Shown: piece after piece, positions 1 to 11,965 of the stretch | Layout: every line of letters begins with the position of its first letter | Numbering within the stretch: the first letter of the stretch is position 1 | Source of the DNA: Nageia nagi | Taxonomy: Eukaryota; Pinophyta | DNA: 64,000 nt | Assembly: GCA_050084985.1 (NCBI GenBank) | Contig: JBITNC010000001.1 | Span: forward strand, 194,432,001-194,496,000 | Reading direction: 5' to 3' | Translations under genes and position numbers: made by a program | The notes under the pieces: model-generated | What the model was told of the DNA's origin: nothing | The model's database searches: none | The model's input: the letters and a program-made list of their open reading frames with translations, nothing else

Positions 1-560
1 AATTGGATGTGTGGATGCATCTACATGGTGCTTGTAATTCAAATGTTTGGGTTTTGAATGCCTTGATAGACATGTACATAAAATATGGAAGAATATACAA
101 GGCCTAGGAATTATTTTAAAAGATGCATGATGTAAACACAATTTCATGGTCTGTAATGATTACACTATATGTACATAATGGGTTTATAGAGAAAATTCCT
201 AAGACTATTGAGGGACCATTGAAATTCATTGCCAAAATACTCATAAAACCTAAATTAGATGTGTAGAAGTGTCTAAATGGTGCTTGTAATTTGAATGTTT
301 GGGTTTTGAATGCCTTGATATACATGTACATAAAATGTGAAAGAATACATAAGGCTCGATAATTTTATACAAGATGTGTTATGGTCTACAATGATTGCAT
401 GATATGCTAAAAATGGGGTTTTAGAGAAAATCCCTAAGTTTATCAAGGGACCATTGAACTTCATGGCCAACAATGATCCTAGTATATGCACAAAATAGAT
501 TTTTGAAAAAATCCCTAAGACATGTATGAAAAATGTGGAAGAATGTATCTCATCCTTTTA
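1..560 (+). pseudogene. PPR protein remnant, tandemly duplicated
   Basis: Frame-by-frame reading gives pentatricopeptide-repeat (P-L-S type) sequence: around 44-110 the residues NVWVLNALIDMYIKYGRI appear, followed by a motif like SWSVMITLYVHNG. The same unit returns about 245 bases later (VLNALIYMYIKC, then WSTMIA and YAKNG after a frameshift), and each copy ends in a related block (GPLKFIA / GPLNFMA). PPR proteins bind organellar RNA, but this copy has several stops and shifts and no start, so it cannot work. The left end runs off the window, so more of it may lie upstream. The family call is firm; the parent gene is unknown. Confidence 0.8.
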
Positions 561-3211
561 TTATCAAGCCTTGTTGGACCTCTCCTCTCCCTTCCTCTTC
601 CCTCTCCTTCCTTCTCTATAAATCCCATGACAATGCTAGGTCTACCCCTCTAAAACAAAATAGCCTACATAATCCTATGCAAGCTTTTTTTATTTTATTT
701 TTGGTAAGATGGAGGGGCATTTTATGCCAACTACCTTATGATGTATGGTGGAGGGTTAAAACAACCCCATAAACCTTGCCACTAAAACCACATATAGTAG
801 AGGCTAACACCCACCCCTTCAAAGCCACCTCAAATTGGCCACTGCAAAAGGCCTTTTTTGATCTAGTGTTCCTTATAACTACAATCATTCATTGCATATC
901 CTAAAACTTTAGATTGTTATGAAACTTAAAACTTATCAATATTATTTTTATTATTAATAGCATTTTAAGAATTATGAAATGTAAATTCCTTTATTTTATC
1001 TTATAATTATATAATTATATTAACTCTAGATGATTAATATTTTGCTTTGTTTATGTATCTTGTTGAAGTAATCAAAAACTTCTTAGTAATGAAGCTACTA
1101 GTAGGTATCCCTAAGTTTTTCCCTTTATGATATAAGCTTTAATAGTTCATATTTTTTTTGTAAAATGAAAGAGTTTATGCTTTAAATAAAGGTCCAAAGT
1201 CATGGTTCTAGGCTTGAAGATGGAGATCCAAATAATGTTCTTCTTCTACCTAACAATCATAAATCTAAGTGCAAAGAGGGAAAAATGTATTAATAATTAA
1301 CTTACATTCTCATGCCATTTTGTTCAAATCTTGAGGGGTGCTTTTGAGCCTAGAGTTTTGTTAAGATATAGTCCAAATAATTTTTAATGTTAAACTATTC
1401 AAATATACTTTCATTAGAAACATGTTAACCTTGTAAGCTTAGGCCTTTTTGTTTTTAATATTGGGTGATCATATTTCCTTTTTTAACCATCCTTAGCATC
1501 TCCCCTATTATTATGTATATATGATTGATTAAATTAGGGAGTTAGAATGGCCATGTTGGATTTTATATTTAAGATTGCTCTATGATTTAGACATTTTGGT
1601 GTTTTAATATTTTAGGACTCAAATTCATGTATTTAGTGATAAAGAAGAGTTGATCAATCCTAACTATAATAAATTGAAAACATTCAAGGAGTTACTTAAG
1701 TTAAATTCAAAATTTTGAATTATATAGAGTATTTGTGACTTCAAAAATTTCAATTGCAAAGAGTACTACATAAATAAGAGTGAAACTATTGTAAGGGATA
1801 CTAAATATTTTTACCACTTTAAGGATGGATAGTGTTAATGTGGTGATTATTGGTGATTGTCTAAAGGATGTTTACTATAGAAATGGAATGAATATTTTTC
1901 TAAAAAATGATTTATTTTGGTGAATTATTTGACTACCATGATCTTGTAGTCGTATTTCAAGAAGGAAAGGATCCAATAGTTGTGTTGCAAAATCATAGGA
2001 ACCAATAGTGGTGCTTATTATATCCTTTTTGAAAAAATCATACCACATATCCTTTTTTATCTAATTTTTGTATCAATTTGATGTGCTAGGATTTTTCTTA
2101 TGTGAACTCCCTTTCTATGCATTTATAATATCCTAAGTTACCTAGTGTGATTGCAGCTCCAAGTTTGAAAAGACTAATCAAAACAAGTTGGAAAATTTTG
2201 GTGTTGAGTAATTAAAAATTGTAGAACCTTGCATAATTTTCAAAAATTTATCAAAATACTCTTATACAATTTAGTGAATTAAAAGAATGATCATTATTTT
2301 CCAACCTGCTCATGCTTTTGCAAAGTATAAACAATCTAAAGTAGGTTGGTGGTCATCATCTACACTTCCATGTGACCAATGATATGTATTCATATGTATA
2401 GACAATATTTCTATTTGAATTCACATAACCATGATAAGTAGTTCTTAATTGAATTATAACTGAATTCATGTTGCTTTGGAAGCCTATAGATACAAAAATG
2501 GGAGTATTTGTTAGCATGCCAAAGGTTTCTAATGCTTGTTGATGCATTACTAATATTTACAATATTGAAGACTTGAATTGGATCTCCATAAATATTTTGA
2601 GTATGAAAGTACCATATGATGACTCGATATGTGTGGAGGTCATGTTCTTACTTCCCTTGCTAAAATATAAGCACTTTTAGCTGAATAAAAAATGTTTATA
2701 GGATAGGTTTACATGTAGAAAGCACTATAAGAGGTGGAATTCTTAACTATAAAGAGCAACATATGTTAATATGCATCTTAATTAAAAATCACAATTTTCA
2801 TATTGAGGGTGTTTAATTTTGAACATAACATTTGTATATTTATTTAAACATGTACCGTTAGTCAATTGGTACTATAGAAAATTACAATTTACTTGTTTCA
2901 ACTTATATTTTTTCATCTTCAAGAGCAAGAAAAGTACATACAAAATACTATTGTGTCCCCTTGTTAGAATGTACTGGGAGTCCTACTTTAACACATTATA
3001 ATAGTTTAGGTTAACTTATTTTATTGAACCTCTTAGATAAGTAAAATATGAAAAACATTAAAACTCATAGTGATGCCATTTAATATTTATCTATGTTACC
3101 CTATTAGTAATCATGTTCTATACTTGTACATATCCTTCTCAAAATATTATGAAATTTGCATCCATAGTGTGTTGGGGTGTAATATTCTTATGTTCATTTG
3201 ATGAATGAAAG
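561..3211. other. AT-rich stretch without recognisable gene
   Basis: I see no coding sequence with a recognisable motif, no clear repeat array and no LTR ends here. Short open frames occur but look random. It may be old transposon debris or a decayed intron or flank of the PPR remnant to its left. Confidence 0.5.
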
Positions 3212-3353
3212 TGTAGACACCCAAAAATGACCCTTATTCAGAAATCAAATGGAAAAGGACCAAAATTAACATTTATTATAAAAGTTATACTAAATAAACC
3301 AATCATTGGTAATTGACCCCAATCGCCAACAACTCAAACCAATTATCGATGTC
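3212..3353 (+). repeat. Left part of split 5' LTR of element F
   Basis: Begins TGTAGACACCC, the same kind of start as the two LTR-like repeats at 23371 and 62714 (TGTAGA...). It is cut by element A after the CTATA target site; the continuation starts at 13122. LTR status is inferred from the TG start and the context, as no 3' partner of F is in the window. Confidence 0.45.
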
Positions 3354-3358
3354 CTATA
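3354..3358. repeat. Target-site duplication of element A (left copy)
   Basis: CTATA immediately left of the TG that opens the left LTR; the same five bases follow the CA that closes the right LTR at 13117-13121. A 5-bp duplication is what Copia integrases leave. Confidence 0.92.
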
Positions 3359-4399
3359 TGTTGGACTTCGAGTGACACTGAGAGGGGGGGGTGAATCAGT
3401 GTATTAAAAATTATAATCAATTTAACCTTCTTAAATAAAGATAGATTAAAAGCTAGAGAAAATTGAGCAAGCACACCAGTACATCACACAACACCAGATA
3501 TAACAAGGTTCACCAGTTTGGCTACATCCCCGAAAATGACTGCTTGGACACCAATCCAAATCCAGCCATTAAAGAAAGCTTACAAATTCACAGCACCAAC
3601 TGTGAAGGGTAGCACCAACTACCACTTTGCAAATAGCAGCACCTACTGCTTGGAGCACCAACTCCAGCTCTCAAGCACCCACTTGAGATAATATTCAAAA
3701 GGAATAAAGAATACAGTTCTAGAAGACCCTCAATGGTCTATCTCATAGTTAAACAATCACTATCCAATCTGTATCTTCGTTTGCTCTCTTCACATACTCC
3801 TGATACTCCCCTCTTCCACGCTATTACCTCCTCTCTCGTACTTCTCTACATGCACATCTCATCACACTCTCTTGCCTCCACTATGGCCCTTCACTATACA
3901 CACTACTCTCTTCGCGCACACTTCACTATTACCAATTCACACTTCACATTTTTCTTTCATACCCAAGAGAAATGTTACGCATCAAAAAAAACCCCAAAGA
4001 AACTATTCCTGTCATGACATGTTATCAAAAATAAATTGAAATGGAATCCTTGTTTGTAACTGCTCCTGCACCAAAGGGAGTTCACTATCTGAGTCTGTAA
4101 CTGACGAATGCTCCTATTGCTCAAACAGATTTGTTTAGACACGTATAGCTCTTCCTCCACTGATTTTGGAGATTTGATAGTATCTAATTATTTCTGATAA
4201 TCCCAGACTCTTTTCTTCTTCATAATGAATATTTCTGATAATCTCGAACTCTTTTCTTCTTCATAATGATATTTCTGATAATCCCGAACTCTTTTCTTCT
4301 TCATAATGGTATTTCTGATAATTCTGGACTCTTTATTGTATACACCATGATGTCATCATCTTCGGACTCCGAAAGTAGAGTAAAAATGCTTCCCGCATG

Positions 4400-5167
4400 A
4401 TGTCATCATCTCCGAACTTTTATCACCGCACTTTTATCTTCGCACTTTTATCTTCAAACTTTTATCTCCGAACTTTTATCTCTGGACTTTTATCTTCGGA
4501 CTTTTAACACCGCACTTTTATCTTCGCACTTTTGTCTCCGAACTTTTATCTCTGAACTTTTATCACCGCACTTTTATCTTCGCACTTTTGTCTCTGAACT
4601 TTTATCTCCGGACTTTTATCTCCGGACTTTTATCACCGCACTTTTATCTTCGCACTTTTATCTCCAGACTTTCATCTTCGGACTTTTATCACCGCAATTT
4701 TATCTCTGAACTTTTATCTCCAGACCTTTATCTCCAGACTTTTATCTCCGCACTTTTATCTCCGCACTTTTATCTCCGCACTTTTATTTCCGGACTTTTA
4801 TCTTTGAACTTTTATCTTCAGACTTTTATCTCTGAACTTTTATCTCTACACTTTTATCTCCGCACTTTTATCTCCGCACTTTTATTTCTGCACTTTTATC
4901 TCCGCACTTTTATCTCCGGACTTTTCAACACCTACACCATGATGTCATCATCTCCGGACTCCGGAAGTAGAGTAAAAATGCTTCCCGCATGATGTCATCA
5001 TCTATGAACTTTTATCTTCGAACTTTTGTCTCTGAACTTTTATCTCCGCACTTTTATCTCCGGACTTTTATCTTCGCACTTTTATCTTCGCACTTTTATC
5101 TTCGGACTTTTATCTCCGGACTTTTATCTTCGCACTTTTATCTCCGCACTTTTATCTCCGCACTTTT
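4400..5167. repeat. 15-bp minisatellite inside the 3' LTR of A
   Basis: A tandem array with unit close to ACTTTTATCTCCGGA (variants CGCACTTTTATCTTC and similar), about 4410-4925 and again about 5005-5167. The two blocks are separated by a spacer containing GATGTCATCATC and AGTAGAGTAAAAATGCTTCCC. Because 15 is a multiple of three, the array stays open in several frames and gives long artificial frames rich in Phe-Tyr-Leu-Arg-Thr; these are not genes. Confidence 0.9.
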
Positions 5168-5289
5168 CAACACCTACACCATGATGTCATCATCTCTGGA
5201 CTTCGGAAGTAGAGTAAAAATGCTTCCCACATGATGTCATCATCTCTGAAACCCGATTTCATTCAAAAATGTGAACATCGTTCTTCCCG

Positions 5290-5297
5290 TGACGTCA
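5290..5297. promoter_or_regulatory. Perfect TGACGTCA palindrome in LTR of A
   Basis: TGACGTCA is the classical CRE / bZIP (TGA-factor) binding palindrome; it is present at the matching place in the other LTR (12845-12852). The neighbouring array holds many TGATGTCA versions that differ by one C-to-T change. A role in driving element A is inferred only. Confidence 0.45.
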
Positions 5298-5561
5298 TCT
5301 TCATGCTTCTAGAATGCTCTACTCACTTTCTCCGGAACCCAATTTTTCACAATTCTCACCGTCTCCGGAACCCGGATTTTTCACAATTGAGCTTTATCAT
5401 TGAGCTTTATCATTTCATTCCGAAACATCATCACTTCATTCCGGAAGCCTGCTTATCTACTCTAGAAAACTCCCGGGGATCTGAAAATAAACTCATACTA
5501 CTGCGCGAAGACACAGCCAAAACCACGTGTTGACAACAATGACAATCACACATGCTCAACA

Positions 5562-5761
5562 ATCTCCCCCTTTGGAATTGTTGGCAACACCACTTGATCA
5601 GACACCTGCATCAGGACTTTTCTCTCCCCCTTTGTCAACAATAACAAAGGGCACTTATAGACTCCCCCTGAGTCCATACATGACATTCTCAGGAAATCAG
5701 TAGTATGCATACAAACACAAGATACACAGAAGCAAAAAAAAAAATAAACACTCCCCCTGAG
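5562..5761 (-). promoter_or_regulatory. Polypurine tract and extra polypurine copies of element A
   Basis: Directly inside the 3' LTR, the minus strand reads CCAAAGGGGGAGAT (5562-5575), the expected primer for plus-strand DNA synthesis. Three further purine tracts with a GGGGGAG core lie at about 5621-5636, 5661-5670 and 5750-5761, between the pol stop (5782) and the LTR. Repeated polypurine tracts in this position are a known Sirevirus trait. Confidence 0.75.
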
Positions 5762-5781
5762 AATGTGATGTCCAGAACTAG

Positions 5782-6955
5782 CTAATGCTTGGGAAGGATA
5801 ACAACTCCTAGCTTGTTTCGAAGATGTTCAAATACGTTTTTGGGCAAAGGCTTTGTAAAGATGTCTGCTACTTGCTCTGTGGTTGGAACAAAATCCAACT
5901 GTACTTCTCCTTGCGCCACTCTTTCTTTTAGAAAAAGATATCTGATTGCAATATGCTTTGTTCGTGAGTGCATAACAGGATTTTTTGATATATTGATTGC
6001 ACTTGTGTTATCACAAAGAACTGATATGGGCTCGTTAATCTCTATACCAAAATCTTTTAGCATCTGCTTCATCCATAGAATCTGTGTGCAGTAAGAAGTT
6101 GCAGCTATATACTCTGCTTCAGCTGTAGATAGGGATACTGAGTCTTGCTTTTTACTATGCCAGCTAACAAGATTATTACCCAAATAAAATGCTCCTCCAC
6201 TGGTGCTCTTCCTATCATCCACGCATCCTGCCCAGTCTGCATCTGAAAAGGCACTAAGTGTAAAGTCCTTTCCTCTAGGATACCATAAACCATATTCTAC
6301 TGTACCTTTGAGATATCTGAATATTCTCTTTACTGCAGTAACATGTGTTTCTTTGGGATTTGCTTGAAATCGAGCAACCATACATACTGCTTGAAGAATG
6401 TCTAGTCTAGTAGCTGTCAAATATAATAAACTTCCAATCATTGACCTGTATTGTGTTTGATCTACTGTTGGTGCTTTATCATCCTTACTTAATTTGCAGC
6501 CTGTCGTCATAGGGGTGCACACAGGTTTACAGTCTTCCATGGCAAATTTCTTTAGCATCTCCTTAACATACTTGGTTTGAGATATGAACATGCCATTCTT
6601 CAACTGATTGATTTGTAAGCCAAGAAAAAATGCAAGCTCACCTATCATAGACATCTCGAATTCTGTTTGCATGTTGTCAGCAAGATTTTTACAGAGCTCA
6701 TTCTTGCTTCCTCCAAAAATTATATCATCTACATAGACAACAACAATTAGCTGATTTTCCTTTTCTGATTTAATGTATAAATTGCTATCCACCATTCCTT
6801 TTCTAAAGCCTTACTGCTGAAGATATGTATCAAGTCTGGAGTACCATGCTCGAGGTGCCTGTTTTAAACCATACAGAGCCTTCTTTAGTTTGCATACCAA
6901 ATTAGGATTCTCTCCCAATTGGAAACCATCTGGCTATTCAATATAGACTTCTTCC
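5782..6955 (-). pseudogene. Element A pol: reverse transcriptase C-terminal part and RNase H
   Basis: The minus-strand frame from 6795 to 5782 (337 residues) starts just before the RT active site VVVYVDDIIFGG. It continues through the RT connection to a Ty1/copia RNase H with SDADWAGC, LSTAEAEY and CDNTSAIN, giving the acidic catalytic residues, and ends VVILPKH. Upstream the same frame carries the conserved region before YVDD ([16 protein letters not shown]) but is broken by a TAG at 6934-6936 (where the family has Gln before Pro-Asp-Gly-Phe) and a TAA at 6811-6813. In the living element this enzyme would copy the RNA and remove the RNA strand in the virus-like particle. Confidence 0.9.
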
Positions 6956-7414
6956 TCAATTTTGCCATTTAGAAAGGCTGATTTTACATCCATTTGATAA
7001 ACTATGAAGTCTATACACTGTAAAAGCTAAAAACATGCGAATAGCTTCTAATCTAGCCACAGGTGCAAAAGTTTCTTCAAAATTAATTCCTTCAACTTGA
7101 GCATATCCCTTGCAGACAAGTCTAGCTTTATTTCGAACCACTAACCCATCTTCATTCAACTTATTGCGAAAAACCCACTTCGTGCCAATCACATTTTTGT
7201 TGGCTGGTCTAGGGACAAGTTCCCATGTTTCATTCTTTTCAATTTGAGTGAGTTCTTCCTCCATTGCTTTCATCCAGCTTTCATCTTGTCTAGCTTCTGA
7301 GACATTTTTAGGCTCTATATTAGATAGGAGAGAATAGGTGCTTGAAACCCCTCTACAAGTTTGGATGCCTGTATGAAACTCACCGATGATTTGCTCTTGT
7401 GGGTGATCTTTGTG
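6956..7414 (-). pseudogene. Element A pol: reverse transcriptase N-terminal part
   Basis: Minus-strand sequence reading [32 protein letters not shown] and [15 protein letters not shown] is the N-terminal Copia RT region. A one-base shift near 7030 moves the downstream part ([11 protein letters not shown], with the first catalytic Asp) into another frame. A stop codon also separates this part from the integrase frame upstream. Together with 5782-6955 this is one decayed RT/RNase H. Confidence 0.85.
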
Positions 7415-9066
7415 TCATCTTTTTGGTGGAGTTTTTGAATTTTTATCTTCTTCCGCCTCACTTTCTGAAACACTATTTGGGTTACTTGGTGAATTTGAAT
7501 CTTCTGATTTCTTTACTTGTGATTGCTTAGATTTGTTTTTATTCTTTTTGTCTTCTTCAATTGAATCTTGATAGGCAGGAAGATTATCATCATCATTTCT
7601 CTTGGGAAGATCTCTTTGCTCATCAACACGAACATCAGCACTATCAACAATTGTTTTTGTCCTTTTATTGTAACATCTGTATGCTTTGCTCTTCGAAGAG
7701 TAACCAAGAAAGATGCCTTCATCAGATCTATCCTCAAACTTTCCTAAGTTTTCTTCTATTCTCTTGATATAGCATTTACTGTCAAAGATTTTTAAGTGCT
7801 TCACTGTAGCTTTCCTTCCAAACCATAATTCATATGGTGTTCTGTCCTCATGTGGTCGCATCATACATCTATTTTGAATATGCACTACAGTATGCACTAC
7901 TTCTTTCCAGAACCTATCAGCAACATTGCTTTCTATTAGCATGGTTCGAGCCATTTCTTGTACTGCTCTATTTTTTCTTTCAACTACTCCATTTTGTTGT
8001 GGAGTTCTTGCTGCAGAGAATTGTCTTTTAATTCCGTGTTGTATGCAAAACTCAGAAAACTCATCAGAAGTGAACTCACCTCCTCTGTCTGAGCGAAGAC
8101 ATTTAATTCTCCTCTCCATTTGATTTTCTACTTGATTTTTAAATGCTTTGAACATTTCAAATGCTTCAGATTTGTGTTTCAAAAATTGCACCCAAGTCAT
8201 TCTTGAATAATCATCTATGAATAGAATAAAATACTTATCTCCATTGACGCTTTGTGTTCGCATTGGTCCGCATAGGTCGGTGTGTATGATTTCCAATGGT
8301 CTGCTGGTGTGATATTCTTTCACTTTGAACTTTGCTCGGGTTTGCTTTCCCCTTTGGCATGAATCACAAATATCATTTGCTGGTTTGCTGATACTGGGCA
8401 TATCTCTTACTGCTCCTTTTGAGCAAATGTTCATCAAGTTTTTAAAATAGATGTGTCCCAATCTCTTATGCCATAGCCAATCATCACTCTCCTTGCCTAG
8501 AAGACATGATCCCTCTGAAATATCTGATAAGGTGTATAAATTGCCATAGGTTCGTGTACCAACTGCTACAAGTCTACCACTATTTGCCCTTCGGATCTCA
8601 CAGCCATGCTTTTTGAAAATTACATCATGTCCTTTGTCACATATTTGACTGACGCTCAACAAATTATGCTTCAATCCCACAACAAATAATACCTCTTCGG
8701 ATCTGATGTTTTCGTCATTTATTTTGACTATCCCTTTGCTGATAATCTGTGCGCCATCATTGTTTCCAAATCTTACTGACCCACCTTCATATTCCTGTAG
8801 TTTTTGAAATTTCTTCTTGTCACCTGTCATGTGACTTGAGCATCCACTGTCTAATATCCATGGTGATGGTTTGTCTTGAGCTTTTAATGCTGTTTGAACG
8901 ATTAAAGACTCTTTATCCTCTCTGAGTTTTTTCTTTTCTTTCCAGACTTGTTTTACTTTTATTTCAGCTTCTTGTTTTTTATTATTCTTTTCTTCTTCCT
9001 GTGGATGACTGCTCTGAAACTGTTTATTTTATCTTATGGAAGGAAATTATCTTGGTGGAAAGAACC
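7415..9066 (-). pseudogene. Element A pol: aspartic protease and integrase
   Basis: The long minus-strand frame (8830-7415, 471 residues) opens inside the protease active site; just upstream in the same frame is WILDSGCSSHMTG, with the catalytic Asp. Next come the GAG-pre-integrase zinc region (WHKRLGHIYFKN ... CDSCQRGK) and the integrase core with the three acidic residues in HTDLCGP, RSDRGGEF and VVERKN. A Ser/Asp/Glu/Lys-rich tail follows, up to the stop at 7415. It would cut the polyprotein and insert the cDNA. The part between 9066 and the protease carries stops, so the frame is not joined to gag. Confidence 0.9.
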
Positions 9067-10842
9067 TCATGCCATGATTATTTCTACAGAATCGGCAATG
9101 TGTCCATATTCATGACAGTTGTAACACTCAACAGGATACTCCATTAGTGGGCCGAATGCATTCCTAGTAACAAACGTTCTTGGAGTGATATTATACTTAC
9201 ATTTAGAAATTTTGTGTCCATACGCATTGCATATGAAACAGTATCCATTGAAGGGATGGATGTATCTATTATATTGCTGAGTACTTCTTGGTCTTGCATA
9301 GGGTCTTCTTCTGGAATGCACTTGAGTGAAGCCATCATCCTCTAGTCCTGAGCTATCTTCCTTCTTCTTGGTTTCTTTTATGTTTTCCCTTTTTATGTCA
9401 TTGGAAGATTGTCCTTGTTCATATCCAAGACCAGATTTATCAGAAAACATTCTTTGACTATTAATGATTTCACTGAGTTTAGTCGACCTTCCTTCTAGAT
9501 ATTCAAAAGAGCTGATTTTCTTGGTGACTTCCTCTAGTTGCATTCGTAGCCTAGTTATTTCCTCTTCAAGCTTACTGCAACTTTTAACTTTCACAAGAAG
9601 CTGTTCCTCCAAACTCTCATTTATCCTCTTAGATTCTTCCACTTCTATTTTTAAGGTTTCTATAATATTACTTGCATCATCAAACCTTTTTGAGAGTTTC
9701 TTATTTTTCTTTACTTCTTTATTCAGTTCATTTAATGCTGTTATTAGTTCTTCTTCAAGATCAATCTCAATCTCATAGTCATTTTCTTCATCTATCTCTT
9801 CCTTTTTATGTTCTTGGGCATTTTGATTATCTTCATTCAGTTTCTCTTCAAATGCCATAAATAATGCTTCATTGTATTCTTTTTCTGATTCATTATTGGA
9901 ATCATCATCAGTGGAGCCTTTATTTCTAGATATGAAGCTCTGTCTATTTGACCTTCTATTTCAAGCACGAGATTTCATTTTGTGGTTTTTCTCAAGATAT
10001 GATTCTTGATCATCTTTATCAATTTTTCTATATGGACATTTTGAAATGAAATGACCAATACCACCACAGTTAAAACATTTAAATGGTAGCTTGCCTTGAT
10101 ATTTACCTGTTCCTCTTTTTAGCTTTCTAACAAAATTTGCTTCTGCTCCATCAGATTATTCCTCATCGTCAGAATCTATTTTGGGTTTGTTACTATTATT
10201 AGCTTTAAACGTTGCTTCCTTTTCTGAATGTTTTACTTTTCCGATCCACATTTCATAAGCAGTCAGTGATCCATGCATTTCATCCATGCTGAAAGTTTTC
10301 AAATCTTTTGCTTCTTCAATAGCAGACACCTTTGAATCAAAACGAGATGTGAGAGATCGTAGTACCTTTTTCATGATGACATGATCTTCGATTTCTTCCC
10401 CAAGACCTCTGATTGCATTAGTAATTTCATTTACTCTCAACATGTACGCTTCGATGGTTTCATCTTCATTCATCTTTAGAACTTCGAATTGAGCTCTATG
10501 AGTTTGGAGTTTTGCTTCCTTGACTTTATCATCTCCTTCATGAATGCTCTTCAACTTATTCCATATTTCTTTTGCAGATGTGCATGCCATAACTTTCACC
10601 AGTTCACTATCCACAAGACCGCACATTAGAGCATTTCTTGCTTTTGCATCATATTCAAATGCCTTTCTTTCTGCTTCATCTGATGGACCTGTAGGGGGAG
10701 GAGTGTAACCCCTTTCTACAGCATCCCATGTACCAAAACCCAATGCACTGAGATAAGTATTCATTCGAATTTTCCAGAAACCATAATTGTTTCCATCAAA
10801 GAGAGGTGCCTTGTTAGATGAGAAACCTTCTCCATTTGCCAT
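9067..10842 (-). pseudogene. Element A gag: long capsid protein with coiled coil and two zinc knuckles
   Basis: The start ATG is the complement of 10840-10842, shortly after the primer-binding site. The N-terminal part (LFDGNNYGFWKIRM) is the Copia gag domain. A TAA at 10156-10158 and a TGA at 9961-9963 interrupt the frame. Between them lies the first knuckle CFNCGGIGHFISKC. The second half (9858-9067) is a Glu/Lys/Leu-rich coiled coil, then IINSQRMFSDKSGLGY, a form typical of Sirevirus Gag, and a second knuckle CYNCHEYGHIAD whose last Cys is lost through a one-base deletion near 9088. Gag would build the particle and bind the RNA; this copy is dead. Confidence 0.88.
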
Positions 10843-10890
10843 AGTGCCACTACCCGGATCTCCTTAGCTGTTATAGCCTAAGTAGGAACT

Positions 10891-10904
10891 TGGCTCTGAT
10901 ACCA
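10891..10904 (-). promoter_or_regulatory. Primer-binding site of element A (initiator tRNA-Met)
   Basis: The minus strand reads TGGTATCAGAGCCA, complementary to the 3' end of plant initiator tRNA-Met, two bases from the inner end of the 5' LTR. It fixes the element's direction. Confidence 0.93.
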
Positions 10905-11965
10905 ATTGTTAGACTTCGAGTGACACTGAGAGGGGGGGTGAATCAGTGTATTAAAAATTATAATCAATTTAACCTTCTTAAATAAAGATAGATTAAAAGC
11001 TAGAGAAAATTGAGCAAGCACACCAGTACATCACACAACACCAGATATAACGAGGTTCACCAGTTTGGCTACATCCCCGAAAATGACTGCTTGGACACCA
11101 ATCCAAATCCAGCCATTAAAGAAAGCTTACAAATTCACAGCACCAACTGTGAAGGGTAGCACCAACTACCACTTTGCAAATAGCAGCACCTACTGCTTGG
11201 AGCACCAACTCCAGCTCTCAAGCACCCACTTGAGATAATATTCAAAAGGAATAAAGAATACAATTCTAGAAGACCCTCAATGGTCTAGCTCATAGTTAAA
11301 CAATCACTATCCAATCTGTATATTCGTTTGCTCTCTTCACATACTCCTGATACTCCCCTCTTCCATGCTATTACCTCCTCTCTCGCACTTCTCTACACGC
11401 ACATCTCATCACACTCTCTTGCCTCCACTACGGCCCTTCACTATACACACTACTCTCTTCGCGCACACTTCACTATTACCAATTCACACTTCACATTTTT
11501 CTTTCATACCCAAGAGAAACGTTACGCATCAAGAAAAACCCCAGAGAAACTATTCCTGTCATGACATGTTATCAAAAACAAACTGAAACGGAATCCTTGT
11601 TTGTAACTGCTCCTGCACCAAAGGGAGTTCACTATCTGAGTCTGCAACTGCTGTAACTGACGAATGCTCCTATTGCTCAAACAGATTTGTTCAGACACGT
11701 ATAGCTCTTCCTCCACTAATTTTGGAGATTTGACAGTATCTAATTATTTCTGATAATCCTGGACTCTTTTCTTCTTCATAATGAATATTTCTGATAATCC
11801 CGAACTCTTTTCTTCTTCATAATGATATTTCTGATAATCTCGGACTCTTTTCTTCTTCATAATGGTATTTCTGATAATTCCGGACTCTTTATTGTATACA
11901 CCATGATGTCATCATCTCCGGACTCCGGAAGTAGAGTAAAAACGCTTCCTGCATGATGTCATCAT

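Larger units (their letters stand above)
3359..5561 (-). repeat. 3' LTR of element A
   Basis: Starts TGTTGGACTTCG and ends TGCTCAACA; 2203 bp. It matches the 5' LTR at 10907-13116 almost throughout. Most differences visible by eye are C/T or G/A transitions, often at former CG sites, as expected for methylated DNA. It contains two blocks of a 15-bp minisatellite and several copies of an ATGATGTCATCAT motif. Confidence 0.92.

Noticed and set aside
4588-5234. Long plus-strand open frames (up to 134 codons) in the left LTR of A, and up to 190 codons at 11953-12547 in the right LTR
   Set aside because: They are translations of a 15-bp minisatellite, open in several overlapping frames at once; no start context, no homology.
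5561-5782. Envelope-like gene after RNase H of element A, as in some Sireviruses
   Set aside because: Only about 220 bases separate the pol stop from the 3' LTR and they hold polypurine tracts, so there is no room for such a gene.
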